A DNA stretch of 64,000 nucleotides from Ardenticatenales bacterium (GCA_020853525.1 JADYYS010000011.1:32856-96855); one strand, 5' to 3'. Counted from the stretch's first letter, positions 43,718-52,711 are shown. The notes: a model not told the origin generated them from the sequence alone. Made by a program: numbers and translations.

Positions 43718-44863
43718 TCAGAGCGTGCCCTTCATCGCCCGATCGAACACGTCCTCATAGGCGATGAACGCCTTCTCGGGATCGAAAATGTCCAGCGCGA
43801 CGCCATGCCGCGCGCGATAGTCCGGCAGGTGGGACGCCACGTCGATGATGCCCTCGGCCAGCGCCACCGGATCCCGCGCCGCCACGATCCGGCCCATCCC
43901 GGTGACCTTCACGATCTCGCGCGCCCCCGGGATGTCGGCCGTGACGAGCGGCGTGCCGGCGCGGACGGCCTCGATCTGCGTCGACGGGAAGCAGTCCGAG
44001 CGGCTGGGCAGGGCGAAGATGTCGATCAAGCCGTAGAAGTCGGCCATCTTCTGGTCGTCCGTGATGAGCCCGAGCATCGTGAAGTGGTCGCGATGGGCCT
44101 CGAGTTCGGCGCGGTGGGCGTCGAAGAACGTCTCGTACGGGATCTCGCTCTCGCCGGCGAACACGAAGTGGGCGTTCGGGATCTTGGCCACGATGTCGGA
44201 CACGGCCCCGAGCAGGAAATCGAACCCCTTCTCCTCGACGAACCGGCCGGCGAACCCGACGAGCACCTTGCCGTCCAGCCCGAGCGCCGTCCGCCAGGCC
44301 GCGACGCGCGCGGCGTCGGGCGGCGGCTGGTCGACGGGGGCGTAGATGAAGTGCAGCTTGTCCCACAACGGCCGCAGCAGCGCCGACGACGCGGCATAGT
44401 CGCGCGTCTGCGGGATCACGCCCGTCGCCAGTCGCCCGGCCAGTCCGGTCGTGAGGTAGTAGCCCGCTTCGAGCGGCCGCTTGGCCGGCCCGGCCGGCAG
44501 GACGAGATCGCCGTTGTGCGTCAGGAACACCTTGACGCCCCGCGCCCGGGCGAGCGCCGTGGCCGGCAGGACCTCCGGGAACGGGATGTGGATGGACAGG
44601 ACGTCGACGTCCTTCAGCAGCTGGTCCAACCTGGGCAGCAGGCCGGGGGCGATGCTGGCCCGGCTGAGCTGATGCTTCACCGGCACGCGGTGGATGAGCA
44701 CCCCGCGGTGGACCTCCTCCAGCGGCAGCGCCGGGTCGTGCTGCGTCGCCAGCGCATGCACCGTGTGCCCGCGCCGCGCCAGCCCTTCGGCGATGCGCCG
44801 GGCGTAGGCGGTGAGGCCGGTCCAGTGGGGGTAGTAGTACGTGAGGAGGAACAGGATGCGCAT
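43718..44863 (-). CDS. GT4 family glycosyltransferase
   Basis: 381 residues with the GT-B two-domain fold. The start L-L-T-Y-Y-Y-P-H-W-T-G-L-T-A-Y and H-N-G-D-L-V belong to the acceptor side. V-G-F-A-G-R-F-V-E-E-K-G, the E-x7-E-like P-S-T-Q-I-E-A-V-R-A-G-T-P-L-V and D-I-P-G-A-R-E-I-V form the nucleotide-sugar side. It should add a sugar from an NDP-donor to a cytoplasmic lipid or polysaccharide intermediate. ATG 44863 follows GAGGAGG-like bases poorly; the 25 codons upstream look non-coding. It is alone between FabV and the Mur ligase. Confidence 0.85.
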   Translation of the reverse strand: MRILFLLTYYYPHWTGLTAYARRIAEGLARRGHTVHALATQHDPALPLEEVHRGVLIHRVPVKHQLSRASIAPGLLPRLDQLLKDVDVLSIHIPFPEVLPATALARARGVKVFLTHNGDLVLPAGPAKRPLEAGYYLTTGLAGRLATGVIPQTRDYAASSALLRPLWDKLHFIYAPVDQPPPDAARVAAWRTALGLDGKVLVGFAGRFVEEKGFDFLLGAVSDIVAKIPNAHFVFAGESEIPYETFFDAHRAELEAHRDHFTMLGLITDDQKMADFYGLIDIFALPSRSDCFPSTQIEAVRAGTPLVTADIPGAREIVKVTGMGRIVAARDPVALAEGIIDVASHLPDYRARHGVALDIFDPEKAFIAYEDVFDRAMKGTL

Positions 44864-44942
44864 AGGGGGGCGATGATAGGTGGGGGGGCGGGTGGGGGCA
44901 AGGGATGGCACGGGCGGAATCGCGCCTTGGGCGGCCAAAGGC

Positions 44943-44983
44943 CCTCATCCCCCGACCCCCTCCCCCAAGTCTGGGGGAGGGGG
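44943..44983. repeat. C-rich/G-rich hairpin repeat
   Basis: CCTCATCCCCCGACCCCCTC then CCCCAAG and CTGGGGGAGGGGG: the CTCCCCCA arm pairs with TGGGGGAG. It lies in the gap between the Mur ligase and GT4 genes. A related copy is inside a glycosyltransferase gene at 10416-10473. Confidence 0.65.
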
Positions 44984-45012
44984 AGGATGCCTGGCGGTGA
45001 GGGGTGGGGGCC

Positions 45013-46818
45013 TCACGCCACCGTCTTTCCCACCTCCCACCCCTCATCCACCAGCCGTTGCAGCAACCCGACGACCTCCCCCCGCTGCTTGTGGATCGGC
45101 AGCACGACGACGTCGCCCGCCCGCGCCAACGCAAGCGCGATCCGCGTCGCCCCCACCTCGTCCGACGCCATCATGATCGCGCCGTCCGCCACCCCCAGCC
45201 CCCGCAGTGCGGCCGCGAGCACCCGCGGCACCTCCCCCATCTCCCGCCCGCGCAGCATCTCGGCCAGCTCCTTCACGATGACGACATCGGGCCGCATCGC
45301 CAGGGCCGCCGCAGCCAGCTCGCGCAGATCGTCGTCGCTCCGATCGCCCGCCTGCCCGAGGACGACGATCCGCCGCCCGCCCGCCAGCGTGGCGACGACG
45401 TCGGCGAGCGCCCGCAGCCCGTGCGGGTTGTGGGCGTAGTCCACGACGACGGTGCAGCCGCCGACATCGAACAGGTTGAGCCGCCCCGGGTTGTCCTCCG
45501 GCGAGCTCTGGAAATCCACCAGCCCGGCGCGGATCGCCGCGATTGGCAGCCCGAGCGCCGCCGCGACGCCGACGGCGCACAGCGCGTTCGCCACGTTGTG
45601 CCGCGCCGCGCCGCCGAAGGCGATCGGGATGTCGTCGACGGTCGCCAGGACGGTGCGCGCCAACCCGCCGTCGTGCCCGCCGTCATGCCCGCTCGCTTGC
45701 CCGCTCGCTTGCCCGCCCGCTTGCCTGCCGACGTTCGCACCGACCCCCTCGACGAGCACGATCTCGTCGCCGTCGAGCACGACGGCTCGCCCACCGCGGC
45801 CGACAGCCTGCACGACGACATCGTTCTGCGGGTCGAGGCTGAACCATGTGACGGCCGACGCCACGGATGTCGCGCACGTCGCCAACGAGGCGTCGTCCGC
45901 GTTCAGCACGAGCGCCCCGGCCACCTTGGCGACGACGAGCTTCACCGCCGCCAGATCCTCGACCGTCGCCACGCCGAACTCGCCCAGGTGGTCCGCCGCA
46001 ACGTTTGTGACCGCCGCCACGTCCGCCCGTGTCACCGCCAGCCCGCGCCGCAGCAGCCCGCCTCGCGCGGTCTCGAGGACCGCGATCTCCGTCCGCGCGT
46101 CGCGCAGCACCATCCGCGCCCCGCCCGGCCCCGACCAGTCGCCCTCGTCGATCACATCGCCCCCGACCCGCACCCAGTCCGTCGTGCAGACCCCCGCCAC
46201 CCGCCCCGCCGCCCGGACCATCGCCGCGATGAGCCGCACCGTCGTCGACTTGCCGTTCGTCCCGGTGACGAGCGCGACGGGCACGTCGTGGATGTCCGGC
46301 CACGGGACGGCCGACGGATCGGGGATTGCGTCGCTCGGCCACGTCCGGCTGCCCGTCCCGAGGCCGACCGACGCCTCGTCCGCGTCGACCAAGCACTGAA
46401 CTCGACGGACGTCGGAGGCAGCGGCGAGCGCGATGAGCCGTGGGTTCGCCTCGGCGGCGATGGCGGCGCGGAGGCGGGCGATGAGGGCGGCGGGATGCTC
46501 GCCGGCCGGTTCGTCGACGCCCGTCAGCGCCGCCCATGCCATCCCCCACGCCGCCTCGTTCACATCGCACGCCGCGTACAGCCCGTCGACCGGCGCCGCG
46601 AAGGCCAGCGAGACGCCGCCGGCGAACGTCCGCGTCGCCGTCGCCGCGCCGCCCCACCCGACGGCCGTCAGCAGGCGCGCCGCCACGCGCGACCACGCGT
46701 CGGCACACGCCGCGGGCGACGGGTCGCCGGGGGCGTCGAGCGCGACGTCCAGGCAGGCGCCGGGGCCGTCGAGGAGGAGGTTGGGGCCGGTGAGGCGGCG
46801 GGAGTCGCGGACATCCAT
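45013..46818 (-). CDS. CphA-like Mur ligase (cyanophycin-synthetase C-terminal type, no ATP-grasp domain)
   Basis: 601 residues from ATG 46818. The start D-S-R-R-L-T-G-P-N resembles the L-R-G-P-N opening of cyanophycin synthetase CphA. About 170 residues of N-domain-like sequence follow. The ATP-grasp domain of CphA is missing, and a full Mur ligase begins with V-A-L-V-T-G-T-N-G-K190-S-T-T-V-R-L. Other Mur motifs are L-E-T-A-R-G-G-L-L-R-R-G, N-V-A-A-D-H-L-G-E-F-G, H-N-V-A-N-A-L and V-D-Y-A-H-N-P-H-G-L. It should ligate an amino acid to a carboxyl group with ATP; substrate unknown. A Gly/Gln/Ser/His repeat (G-Q-A-S-G-Q-A-S-G-H-D-G-G) comes from 12-bp tandem DNA repeats around 45680-45725. Confidence 0.8.
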   Translation of the reverse strand: MDVRDSRRLTGPNLLLDGPGACLDVALDAPGDPSPAACADAWSRVAARLLTAVGWGGAATATRTFAGGVSLAFAAPVDGLYAACDVNEAAWGMAWAALTGVDEPAGEHPAALIARLRAAIAAEANPRLIALAAASDVRRVQCLVDADEASVGLGTGSRTWPSDAIPDPSAVPWPDIHDVPVALVTGTNGKSTTVRLIAAMVRAAGRVAGVCTTDWVRVGGDVIDEGDWSGPGGARMVLRDARTEIAVLETARGGLLRRGLAVTRADVAAVTNVAADHLGEFGVATVEDLAAVKLVVAKVAGALVLNADDASLATCATSVASAVTWFSLDPQNDVVVQAVGRGGRAVVLDGDEIVLVEGVGANVGRQAGGQASGQASGHDGGHDGGLARTVLATVDDIPIAFGGAARHNVANALCAVGVAAALGLPIAAIRAGLVDFQSSPEDNPGRLNLFDVGGCTVVVDYAHNPHGLRALADVVATLAGGRRIVVLGQAGDRSDDDLRELAAAALAMRPDVVIVKELAEMLRGREMGEVPRVLAAALRGLGVADGAIMMASDEVGATRIALALARAGDVVVLPIHKQRGEVVGLLQRLVDEGWEVGKTVA

Positions 46819-46863
46819 GGGCGGGGGCGCGTCCTCGTGCGGGATGGCGGATGGCGTGCGACG

Positions 46864-47145
46864 GTGGATCGAGCGCGATGGTACAACGGAAGGCGGCGCG
46901 CGTCCGACCCGATCGACCGGAGCATCGCCAGCGGCCCGTTCGAAGGGTACGTGCCGAGCGAAACGCTGCGCGAGGCCGCCCAGCGCGGCATCGAGCCCAG
47001 CCGCTGCCGGCTGCGCACCGACCGGACCAAGCACATCTGCACCGAGCCTCGCCCGGAAGCGCCCGCCGCGATCTGCATGGGCGATCATGGCGGACCTCTC
47101 GAGGCTCAAACGCCGGAGGGCGAACCTGAGAACTCCCCCGCATAG
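46864..47145 (+). CDS. Hypothetical small protein (weakly supported)
   Basis: GTG 46864 opens 93 codons whose third positions are almost all G or C, unlike the other frames of this gap. The middle reads R-S-I-A-S-G-P-F-E-G-Y-V-P-S-E-T-L-R-E-A-A, which looks protein-like; four cysteines follow. No family is recognised. The start has no clear ribosome site, and the end overlaps the DinB gene by 40 bases on the other strand. The alternative is a non-coding spacer between the divergent Mur ligase and this end. It may also be a fragment. Confidence 0.3.
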   Translation: MDRARWYNGRRRASDPIDRSIASGPFEGYVPSETLREAAQRGIEPSRCRLRTDRTKHICTEPRPEAPAAICMGDHGGPLEAQTPEGEPENSPA

Positions 47146-47720
47146 CGCACATCCCACCGCGGCATCCCGTCCTCTCCACTCCGGCCGTCGGTGTCCCCGC
47201 CTGCTACCGACTCGGATCCGACCGCCCCTGCCATCGCCCCGTACCGCAGCTCCACGATCTGCCGCACGTGCAGCAGATCATGCGCCAGCCACGACGCCAT
47301 CAGATCGCCCGCCCGGATCGTGAAGCCGGCCGGATGGCGCGCCGCGTTGTCCCATGCGGGCGCGACATCGGTTTCGACACCGGCCTCGACGACTCCCCCC
47401 AGCCACGCCAGCGACCGCTCCCGCTCCGCCAGGAAGTCCGCGAGCGCCGCGCCGAGGTCGCGCGACGCATAGTCCCGCGCCGTCACCCAGCCCGCCGGGT
47501 CGATCGGCGGCCACGGCAGGGTCGGGTCCTGCAGTGTCAGCCCGACCCGCATCCGGAAGTCGTCCCGCTCCTCGTCCGCCAGATGGCAGACCACCTCCAG
47601 GATCGACCACGCCTCGGGCGACGGCTTCCAGCGCGCCCCGTCGCCGTCGACCGGCCGGACGAGCGCGGCGATGGCTTCGGCGTTGGCGGCGAGCTGTGCG
47701 CGGGCGGCATCCAGGTTCAT
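47106..47720 (-). CDS. DinB superfamily protein
   Basis: 204 residues forming the four-helix DinB bundle. The metal histidines sit in W-S-I-L-E-V-V-C-H-L-A-D-E-E and in S-W-L-A-H-D-L-L-H-V-R-Q-I. The family contains nickel- or zinc-binding thiol-dependent enzymes and many proteins of unknown role; the DNA-damage link of the name does not extend to all. A 35-residue Gly/Ser/Asp-rich tail follows the fold. ATG 47720 is preceded by GGAGAAGC-type bases. It is transcribed alone, divergent from the caspase-like gene. Confidence 0.85.
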   Translation of the reverse strand: MNLDAARAQLAANAEAIAALVRPVDGDGARWKPSPEAWSILEVVCHLADEERDDFRMRVGLTLQDPTLPWPPIDPAGWVTARDYASRDLGAALADFLAERERSLAWLGGVVEAGVETDVAPAWDNAARHPAGFTIRAGDLMASWLAHDLLHVRQIVELRYGAMAGAVGSESVAGGDTDGRSGEDGMPRWDVRYAGEFSGSPSGV

Positions 47721-47825
47721 GCGCTTCTCCTTCGAGCGACGCGGGCGCTGATCGAGGCGCCGTAACGATCACATCGCCGTAGAATATTCCGCACCCCCAC
47801 CCCCCACGCAAGGAGCCTCGATCCC

Positions 47826-48875
47826 ATGATCCTCGGCTGGGATCCCGCGCGCGTCCGCGTCTTCGTCGTCGGCATCCTGGAGTGGCGGCACGCGGACGAC
47901 TACCCGCCGTTCCCCAAAGAGCGTCGCCGCGACCACCGGCTCGTCGAGCACTTCCGGGCGCAGGGCATCCCCGCCGATCAGATCGTCTACCTGCAGGATC
48001 GCGCAGCGACAACGGCCGCGGTGCGCGACGCATTCGACGCCCATCTGGCCGCCGCCCAGCCCGGCGAGCTCCTCGTCGTCTACTTCGCCGGCCACGGCAC
48101 GCGCAGCGACCGTGGCGTGACGTACTTCGCCAGCCACGACGCCGGCGACCCGCGCAACTTCGGCTGGCCCGTCGCCGAGATCCCGAAGGCGATCGAGCGC
48201 CGTTTCGGCGGCTCCCACGCCCTCCTCCTGGCCGACTGCTGCTACTCCGGCGGCCTGGCCGACGCCGTCGACGATCACGGGGACCGGGTGGCCTATGCGA
48301 CCCTCGTCTCGTCGCTCGCCAGCGAGCTCTCGACGGGCAACTGGACGTTCACCGAGGGCGTCTACGCCGCGCTGCGCGGCCAAGCCTACGCCGACACGGA
48401 CGGCAGCCGGACGATCACGCTGCGGGAGATGGCCGATCAGGTCGCCGCCAACCTCGCCTTCGCCGAGGAGCAGCTGGCCACCTTCCGCATCGTCGGCGAC
48501 TTCGACCCGCAGGCGATCGTCGCCGCCGCCCGCCCCCGCCCCAGCGCCGACGTCGGCCGGCGGGTCGAGGTGCTCCAGAACGATGTCTGGTACCCGGCGC
48601 AGATCATCGACAGCGGCGGCGGCCGGTTCGATGTCCACTACTTCGGCTACGAGGACGCGGATGACGAGTGGGTGACCGCGGACCGCATCCGGGAGGCGAA
48701 GCGGCCGCGCTACCCGGCCGGCACGCTCGTGGAGGTCCTGTGGAACAAGGAGTGGTACCCCGCCCGCGTCCACGACTGCATCGCCGGCGTCCACCATATC
48801 CACTACGACGGCTACGACCACAGCAACGACGAGTGGGTGTCGACGGCGCGGATCCGACCGCGGGCGAGGTCGTAG
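47826..48875 (+). CDS. Caspase-fold peptidase (C14) with two Tudor/agenet-like barrels
   Basis: 349 residues. The first 230 are a p20-like caspase domain: R-V-F-V-V-G-I-L-E-W, L-L-V-V-Y-F-A-G-H90-G-T (catalytic His) and L-L-L-A-D-C-C139-Y-S-G-G (catalytic Cys). Two barrels of about 45 residues follow, near 240-287 and 296-342: R-V-E-V-L-Q-N-D-V-W-Y-P-A-Q-I-I and L-V-E-V-L-W-N-K-E-W-Y-P-A-R-V. Each ends in H-Y-x-G-Y-x-x-x-x-D-E-W-V. That is the Tudor-knot/agenet/SH3 pattern with an aromatic cage. Bacterial caspase homologues (orthocaspases) cleave after basic or acidic residues; the barrels may recruit a methylated protein or nucleic acid. No signal peptide. TAGAAT at 47780-47785 may be its -10 box. 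Confidence 0.82.
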   Translation: MILGWDPARVRVFVVGILEWRHADDYPPFPKERRRDHRLVEHFRAQGIPADQIVYLQDRAATTAAVRDAFDAHLAAAQPGELLVVYFAGHGTRSDRGVTYFASHDAGDPRNFGWPVAEIPKAIERRFGGSHALLLADCCYSGGLADAVDDHGDRVAYATLVSSLASELSTGNWTFTEGVYAALRGQAYADTDGSRTITLREMADQVAANLAFAEEQLATFRIVGDFDPQAIVAAARPRPSADVGRRVEVLQNDVWYPAQIIDSGGGRFDVHYFGYEDADDEWVTADRIREAKRPRYPAGTLVEVLWNKEWYPARVHDCIAGVHHIHYDGYDHSNDEWVSTARIRPRARS

Positions 48876-48876
48876 T

Positions 48877-49146
48877 CGCGCCGTCCGCAGCCTCGGCGAC
48901 TTCGAGATCGCCCCCAAGAAGGGCTACCTGAGCCTGCGCCGCAAGAAGCAGTTCGCCATGCTCGGCCCCGCCACGAACACACGCTTCGAGGTCGGCCTGA
49001 ACATGAAGGGCGTCGACGGCACGGACCGCCTGATCGCCCAGCCGGCCGGCGGGATGTGCCAGTACAAGGTCAAGCTGGCGGACGCGGGCGAGGTGGACGA
49101 GGCGCTGGCGGGTTGGCTGCGGGAGGCGTACGAGCAGGCGGGGTGA
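48877..49146 (+). pseudogene. C-terminal remnant of a DUF5655-type protein
   Basis: Directly after the caspase-like gene, one frame reads D-F-E-I-A-P-K-K-G-Y-L-S-L-R-R-K-K-Q-F-A, then T-R-F-E-V-G-L-N-M-K-G-V, then V-D-E-A-L-A-G-W-L-R-E-A-Y. This is the transport/nuclease-like C-terminal DUF5655 pattern. There is no start or N-terminal part, so it is a truncated gene; ATG 48958 would give only 62 residues. The caspase gene or its ancestor may have been inserted at this place. Confidence 0.55.
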
Positions 49147-49213
49147 CGGTGTGGGGGTGACGGCGTGGGGTGACGGTGTGAGGCGACGATGCGGACGGTG
49201 CGGGCGGCCGCGC

Positions 49214-51985
49214 TCAACCCTCGCAGGCCCGCGCCACCGCCTCATCCCAGGCCATCACCCATCCCGCAGCCGTCGCCGCCGCGCACGCTGCCGGGTCGAG
49301 CGCGGCGGCGACGCGGGCATGCGCATCGTCCTGGCAGCGCTGCTGGAGGAGCTCGAACGGGCGCCCGAGGGCGGTCAGCTTCGCCTCGGCCGCGGACAAC
49401 AGCGTCGCGGCGCGTTCGGCCTCGCCGCGCGCGGCGGCCACCCAGCCGGCGGCGGCGACGCACAGCAGGATGCCCCACGGATCGTCCAGGACGCGCCGTC
49501 GCGCGAGGCTCTCCCCGAAGTCGGCGGCGGCAGTGGATACGTCGCCGGCGACGAGCGCCCCGCTGCCCTTGTTGAACCGCAGCGTTGCGACGATGTTGTC
49601 GGCGCCGTCCGGGAGAAGGTCCAGGGCGTGCTGGAACACGTGCTGCGCCGCGGCCGGCTCGCCCTCGAGGATGTCGACGATGCCGACGTTGTTCAGCTCG
49701 TTGGCGATTGCGAAGGTCCGCTCCGGACCGATCTCCTCCTCGGCCAGGGCGAGGCTGGCGACGTAGTGCGTCCGGGCCTCCGCGAGGTCACCGGACAGGA
49801 TCGCGACGAGGCCGTGGAGGTTATGGATGTGGCGCATGCCGGCCCGGGACAGGCCGTCGCCGACGTCGGCCACGCAGGCGTCGAGCTCACGGCGCGCCGC
49901 GACGGGGTCGCCGAGGCGCATGAGGAGAACGGCCAGGCCGTAGCGGACGCGCCCGCGCAGCATCCGATCGGCGTCGCCGCCGGCGGCGATGGCGTGCTCC
50001 AGCCGGGACCGCCCTTCGCTGAGGATCGAGCGCAGCTCCCAGAACCGCCAAAGCAGCGCGACGATCCGGAGCGCTTCCGCCGCGGCATCCCCCTGCGCCA
50101 TGTCGAGCGCGGCGCGGAAGTTGTCGTGCTCGAGGTCGAAGCGGACGAGGGCCTCCGCACCGCGGGTGGAGTTCAGGTGCGGCTCGAGCTCCGCCACGAG
50201 CGCGGCGTAGTATGCCCGGTGCCGCGCCCGGGCGCCGTCAAGCGTGCCCGCCGCCTCCGCGGCCTCGTGGGCGAAGGCGCGTACGGACTCGGACAGGCCG
50301 AAGCGCACCTCGGCGCCCGATCCGGTCGTCGCGGACGGCGCGGACGGCGCGGACGAAGCAGATCGCGCGTCGGGCGCAGCGGGGCGGTCCGGACCGCCCA
50401 TCGTCAGGGCGGCCTCGTGGGCGAAATCGCGGACGGACTCGAGCATCCCGAAGCGGATCCCGGCGTCCGTCTCGGTGGCCACGACGAGCGACTTGTCGAC
50501 GAGGCGGGTCAGCAGGTCGAGCGTCGCCCACTCGTCCTCGGCGACGTCGGCGCCGACCGCGGCCGCGGCCGCGAGCGCCCAGCCGCCGCGGAAGACGGAC
50601 AGCCGTTGGAGCAGCGCCTGCTCTTCGGTGGGTAGGAGGTCGTAGCTCCAGGCGATCGCGGCGCGCAGCGTCTGCTGCCGCGGCTCGGCGGTTCGGCTCC
50701 CGCCCGTCAGGAGCTGGAATCGCTGGTCGAGCCGCTCGAGGATCTGCGTGGGCGACATCATCCGCGTCCGCGCCGCCGCGAGCTCGATTGCGAGCGGGAT
50801 CCCATCCAGCCGGCGGCACAGCTCGGCGATTGTGCCGGCGTTGTCCGTCGTGAGGTCGAACCGCGGCACGACGGCCTGCGCGCGCTCGGCGAACAGCCGG
50901 ACGCCCTCCGCCGCCGCGATGGACGCAGGTGCGTCGTCCTCCGATGCCGGCAGGCCGAGCGGCGGCACCGGGAACACGTGCTCGCCTGGAATCGCCAACG
51001 CTTCCCGGCTCGTGGCGACGATCCGGACGTTCGGGCAACGCCGCACGATGGCCTCCGCCAGTCGGGCCGCGGCCTCGACGACGTGCTCGCAGTTGTCGAG
51101 CACGAGCAGCAGGCGCTTGTCCGCCAGGTGGTCCAGCAGCGCCGCCTCGATCGTCTGCCCCGGCAGCTCCCGCACGCCCAGTACGGCTGCAACGGTCGAT
51201 GCGACGAGCGCCGGCGCGGCGAGCGGCGCCAGCTCGACGAACCACGTGCCGTTCGGGTAGTCGTCCAGCGCCGCCGCCGCGAGCTGCAGCGCCAGGCGCG
51301 TTTTTCCGGTGCCGCCGATGCCGGACAGCGTGAGCACCCGCGCCTCTGGCAGGCGCTCCAGCAGCGCTTCGAGCTCGCGCTCGCGGCCGACGAAGCTGGC
51401 CGTCTCGACGGGCAGGTTGTTCGGCCGCTGGCCCAAACTGAGGAGCACGGGGAAGTCGTCCGGCAGCCCCGGCACGACGAGCTGGAAAACGTGTTCGCTG
51501 CGGCTCAGGTCGCGCAGGCGGTGTTCGCCGAGGTCGCGCAGCGAAGCACCCGCCGGAAGGTCGTCGCCGACGAGGTCGCGGACGGCGCGCGACAGGACGG
51601 TTTGCCCGCCGTGCGCCACGCCCATCAGCCGCGCGGTGCGGTTCAGCGGTGGCCCGAAGTAGTCCCCGTCCCGCTCGTCGGCGGCGCCGGCGTGGATGGC
51701 CGCCCGAATCCGCACGCCGCCGACGGCCGTCCAGTCCGTCTCGTCGATCGCCCTCTGCGCCACCGTCGCCGCGACGACCGCGGCCGACGCGTCGGCGAAC
51801 GCCGCGCAGAACGCGTCGCCCAGCGTCTTGAACACGTAGCCGCCGGCACCCTCGATCGCCGCGCGGACGAGCGCGTCGTGGCGCGCGACGGCCGCCGACA
51901 TGGCCGCAGGGTCCGCGTCCCAGCGGCGCGTGCTGCCCTCGATGTCGGTAAACAGGAACGTGACGGCGCCGGTGGGCGGGGTCAT
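49214..51985 (-). CDS. Class III cyclase - NB-ARC ATPase - TPR regulator
   Basis: 923 residues. Residues 5-170 form a class III nucleotidyl cyclase domain: F-T-D14-I-E-G-S-T and F-K53-T-L-G-D57-A-F give the two metal Asp and a purine-reading Lys, and N-R-T-A-R-L the transition-state pair. From about 190 comes an NB-ARC/STAND ATPase: F-V-G-R-E-R-E-L, P-loop G-I-G-G-T-G-K-T-R, Walker B L-L-L-V-L-D-N-C-E-H. The last 350 residues are TPR-like helices. The set resembles mycobacterial cyclase-ATPase regulators (usually with a LuxR domain, absent here). It likely makes cAMP in response to a signal sensed by the TPR part. A short internal duplication is present: R-F-G-M-L-E-S-V-R-D-F-A-H-E-A-A and R-F-G-L-S-E-S-V-R-A-F-A-H-E-A-A. 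Confidence 0.86.
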   Translation of the reverse strand: MTPPTGAVTFLFTDIEGSTRRWDADPAAMSAAVARHDALVRAAIEGAGGYVFKTLGDAFCAAFADASAAVVAATVAQRAIDETDWTAVGGVRIRAAIHAGAADERDGDYFGPPLNRTARLMGVAHGGQTVLSRAVRDLVGDDLPAGASLRDLGEHRLRDLSRSEHVFQLVVPGLPDDFPVLLSLGQRPNNLPVETASFVGRERELEALLERLPEARVLTLSGIGGTGKTRLALQLAAAALDDYPNGTWFVELAPLAAPALVASTVAAVLGVRELPGQTIEAALLDHLADKRLLLVLDNCEHVVEAAARLAEAIVRRCPNVRIVATSREALAIPGEHVFPVPPLGLPASEDDAPASIAAAEGVRLFAERAQAVVPRFDLTTDNAGTIAELCRRLDGIPLAIELAAARTRMMSPTQILERLDQRFQLLTGGSRTAEPRQQTLRAAIAWSYDLLPTEEQALLQRLSVFRGGWALAAAAAVGADVAEDEWATLDLLTRLVDKSLVVATETDAGIRFGMLESVRDFAHEAALTMGGPDRPAAPDARSASSAPSAPSATTGSGAEVRFGLSESVRAFAHEAAEAAGTLDGARARHRAYYAALVAELEPHLNSTRGAEALVRFDLEHDNFRAALDMAQGDAAAEALRIVALLWRFWELRSILSEGRSRLEHAIAAGGDADRMLRGRVRYGLAVLLMRLGDPVAARRELDACVADVGDGLSRAGMRHIHNLHGLVAILSGDLAEARTHYVASLALAEEEIGPERTFAIANELNNVGIVDILEGEPAAAQHVFQHALDLLPDGADNIVATLRFNKGSGALVAGDVSTAAADFGESLARRRVLDDPWGILLCVAAAGWVAAARGEAERAATLLSAAEAKLTALGRPFELLQQRCQDDAHARVAAALDPAACAAATAAGWVMAWDEAVARACEG

Positions 51986-52123
51986 GGGGATGCGGACTCG
52001 CTGAGGCGATCGCGCGCGCGTAGATACTATTCGGTCGGGCGAATGTTCGCCGAGCGCCGCTCATGATATAGATATCGGCGACATCGACCGCGCCCGACGT
52101 CCTCGAACCTCCGGAGCTTCCGA

Positions 52124-52711
52124 ATGACCAAGAGCCGCCTGGAAGCCTTCAGCGACGCCGTCATCGCCATCATCCTCACGATCATGGTTCTCGAGCTGCA
52201 TCCGCCGGAGCACGGCGCGGGCCTCTCGTCCCTCGTCGTGCTGACGCCGGTATTCCTCAGCTACGTGTTGAGCTTCATCTACCTCGGCATCTACTGGAAC
52301 AACCACCACCACCTGTTCCAGATCGTCCTCCACGTCGACGGCCGCATCCTGTGGGCGAACATGCACCTGCTGTTCTGGCTGTCGCTCGTGCCCTTCACCA
52401 CGGCCTGGATGGGCGAGAGCGGGTTTGCGGGCGACCCGGTCGTCCTGTACGGCGTCGTCCTGCTGATGTCCGCGGTCGCGTACACGATCCTGACCTTCGC
52501 CCTGCTGGCCAGCCACGCACTGGACTCGGCGCTGGCGACGGCGCTCGGGCGCGACTACAAGGGCAAGGTTTCGTTGGCGATCTACGCCGCCGCCATCGCG
52601 CTGGCCTTCGTCTCGCCATGGGCCTCGTGCGCCCTGTACGCGCTGGTGGCCGTCATCTGGCTCGTGCCCGACCGCCGCATCGAACGAACACTCGGGAGGA
52701 CCGATGGCTGA
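52124..52711 (+). CDS. TMEM175 family (DUF1211) potassium channel-like protein
   Basis: 195 residues and six membrane helices in one repeat. The family motif R-L-E-A-F-S-D-A-V-I-A-I-I (R-x-x-x-F-S-D) opens helix 1, followed by M-V-L-E-L. Helix 2 ends in Y-W-N-N-H-H-H-L-F, also conserved. Bacterial TMEM175 proteins assemble as tetramers into K+-selective or K+-leak channels whose pore lies in helix 1. CGGAG precedes ATG 52124. The gene overlaps the DUF1801 gene by eight bases, so the two are co-translated. Confidence 0.9.
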   Translation: MTKSRLEAFSDAVIAIILTIMVLELHPPEHGAGLSSLVVLTPVFLSYVLSFIYLGIYWNNHHHLFQIVLHVDGRILWANMHLLFWLSLVPFTTAWMGESGFAGDPVVLYGVVLLMSAVAYTILTFALLASHALDSALATALGRDYKGKVSLAIYAAAIALAFVSPWASCALYALVAVIWLVPDRRIERTLGRTDG

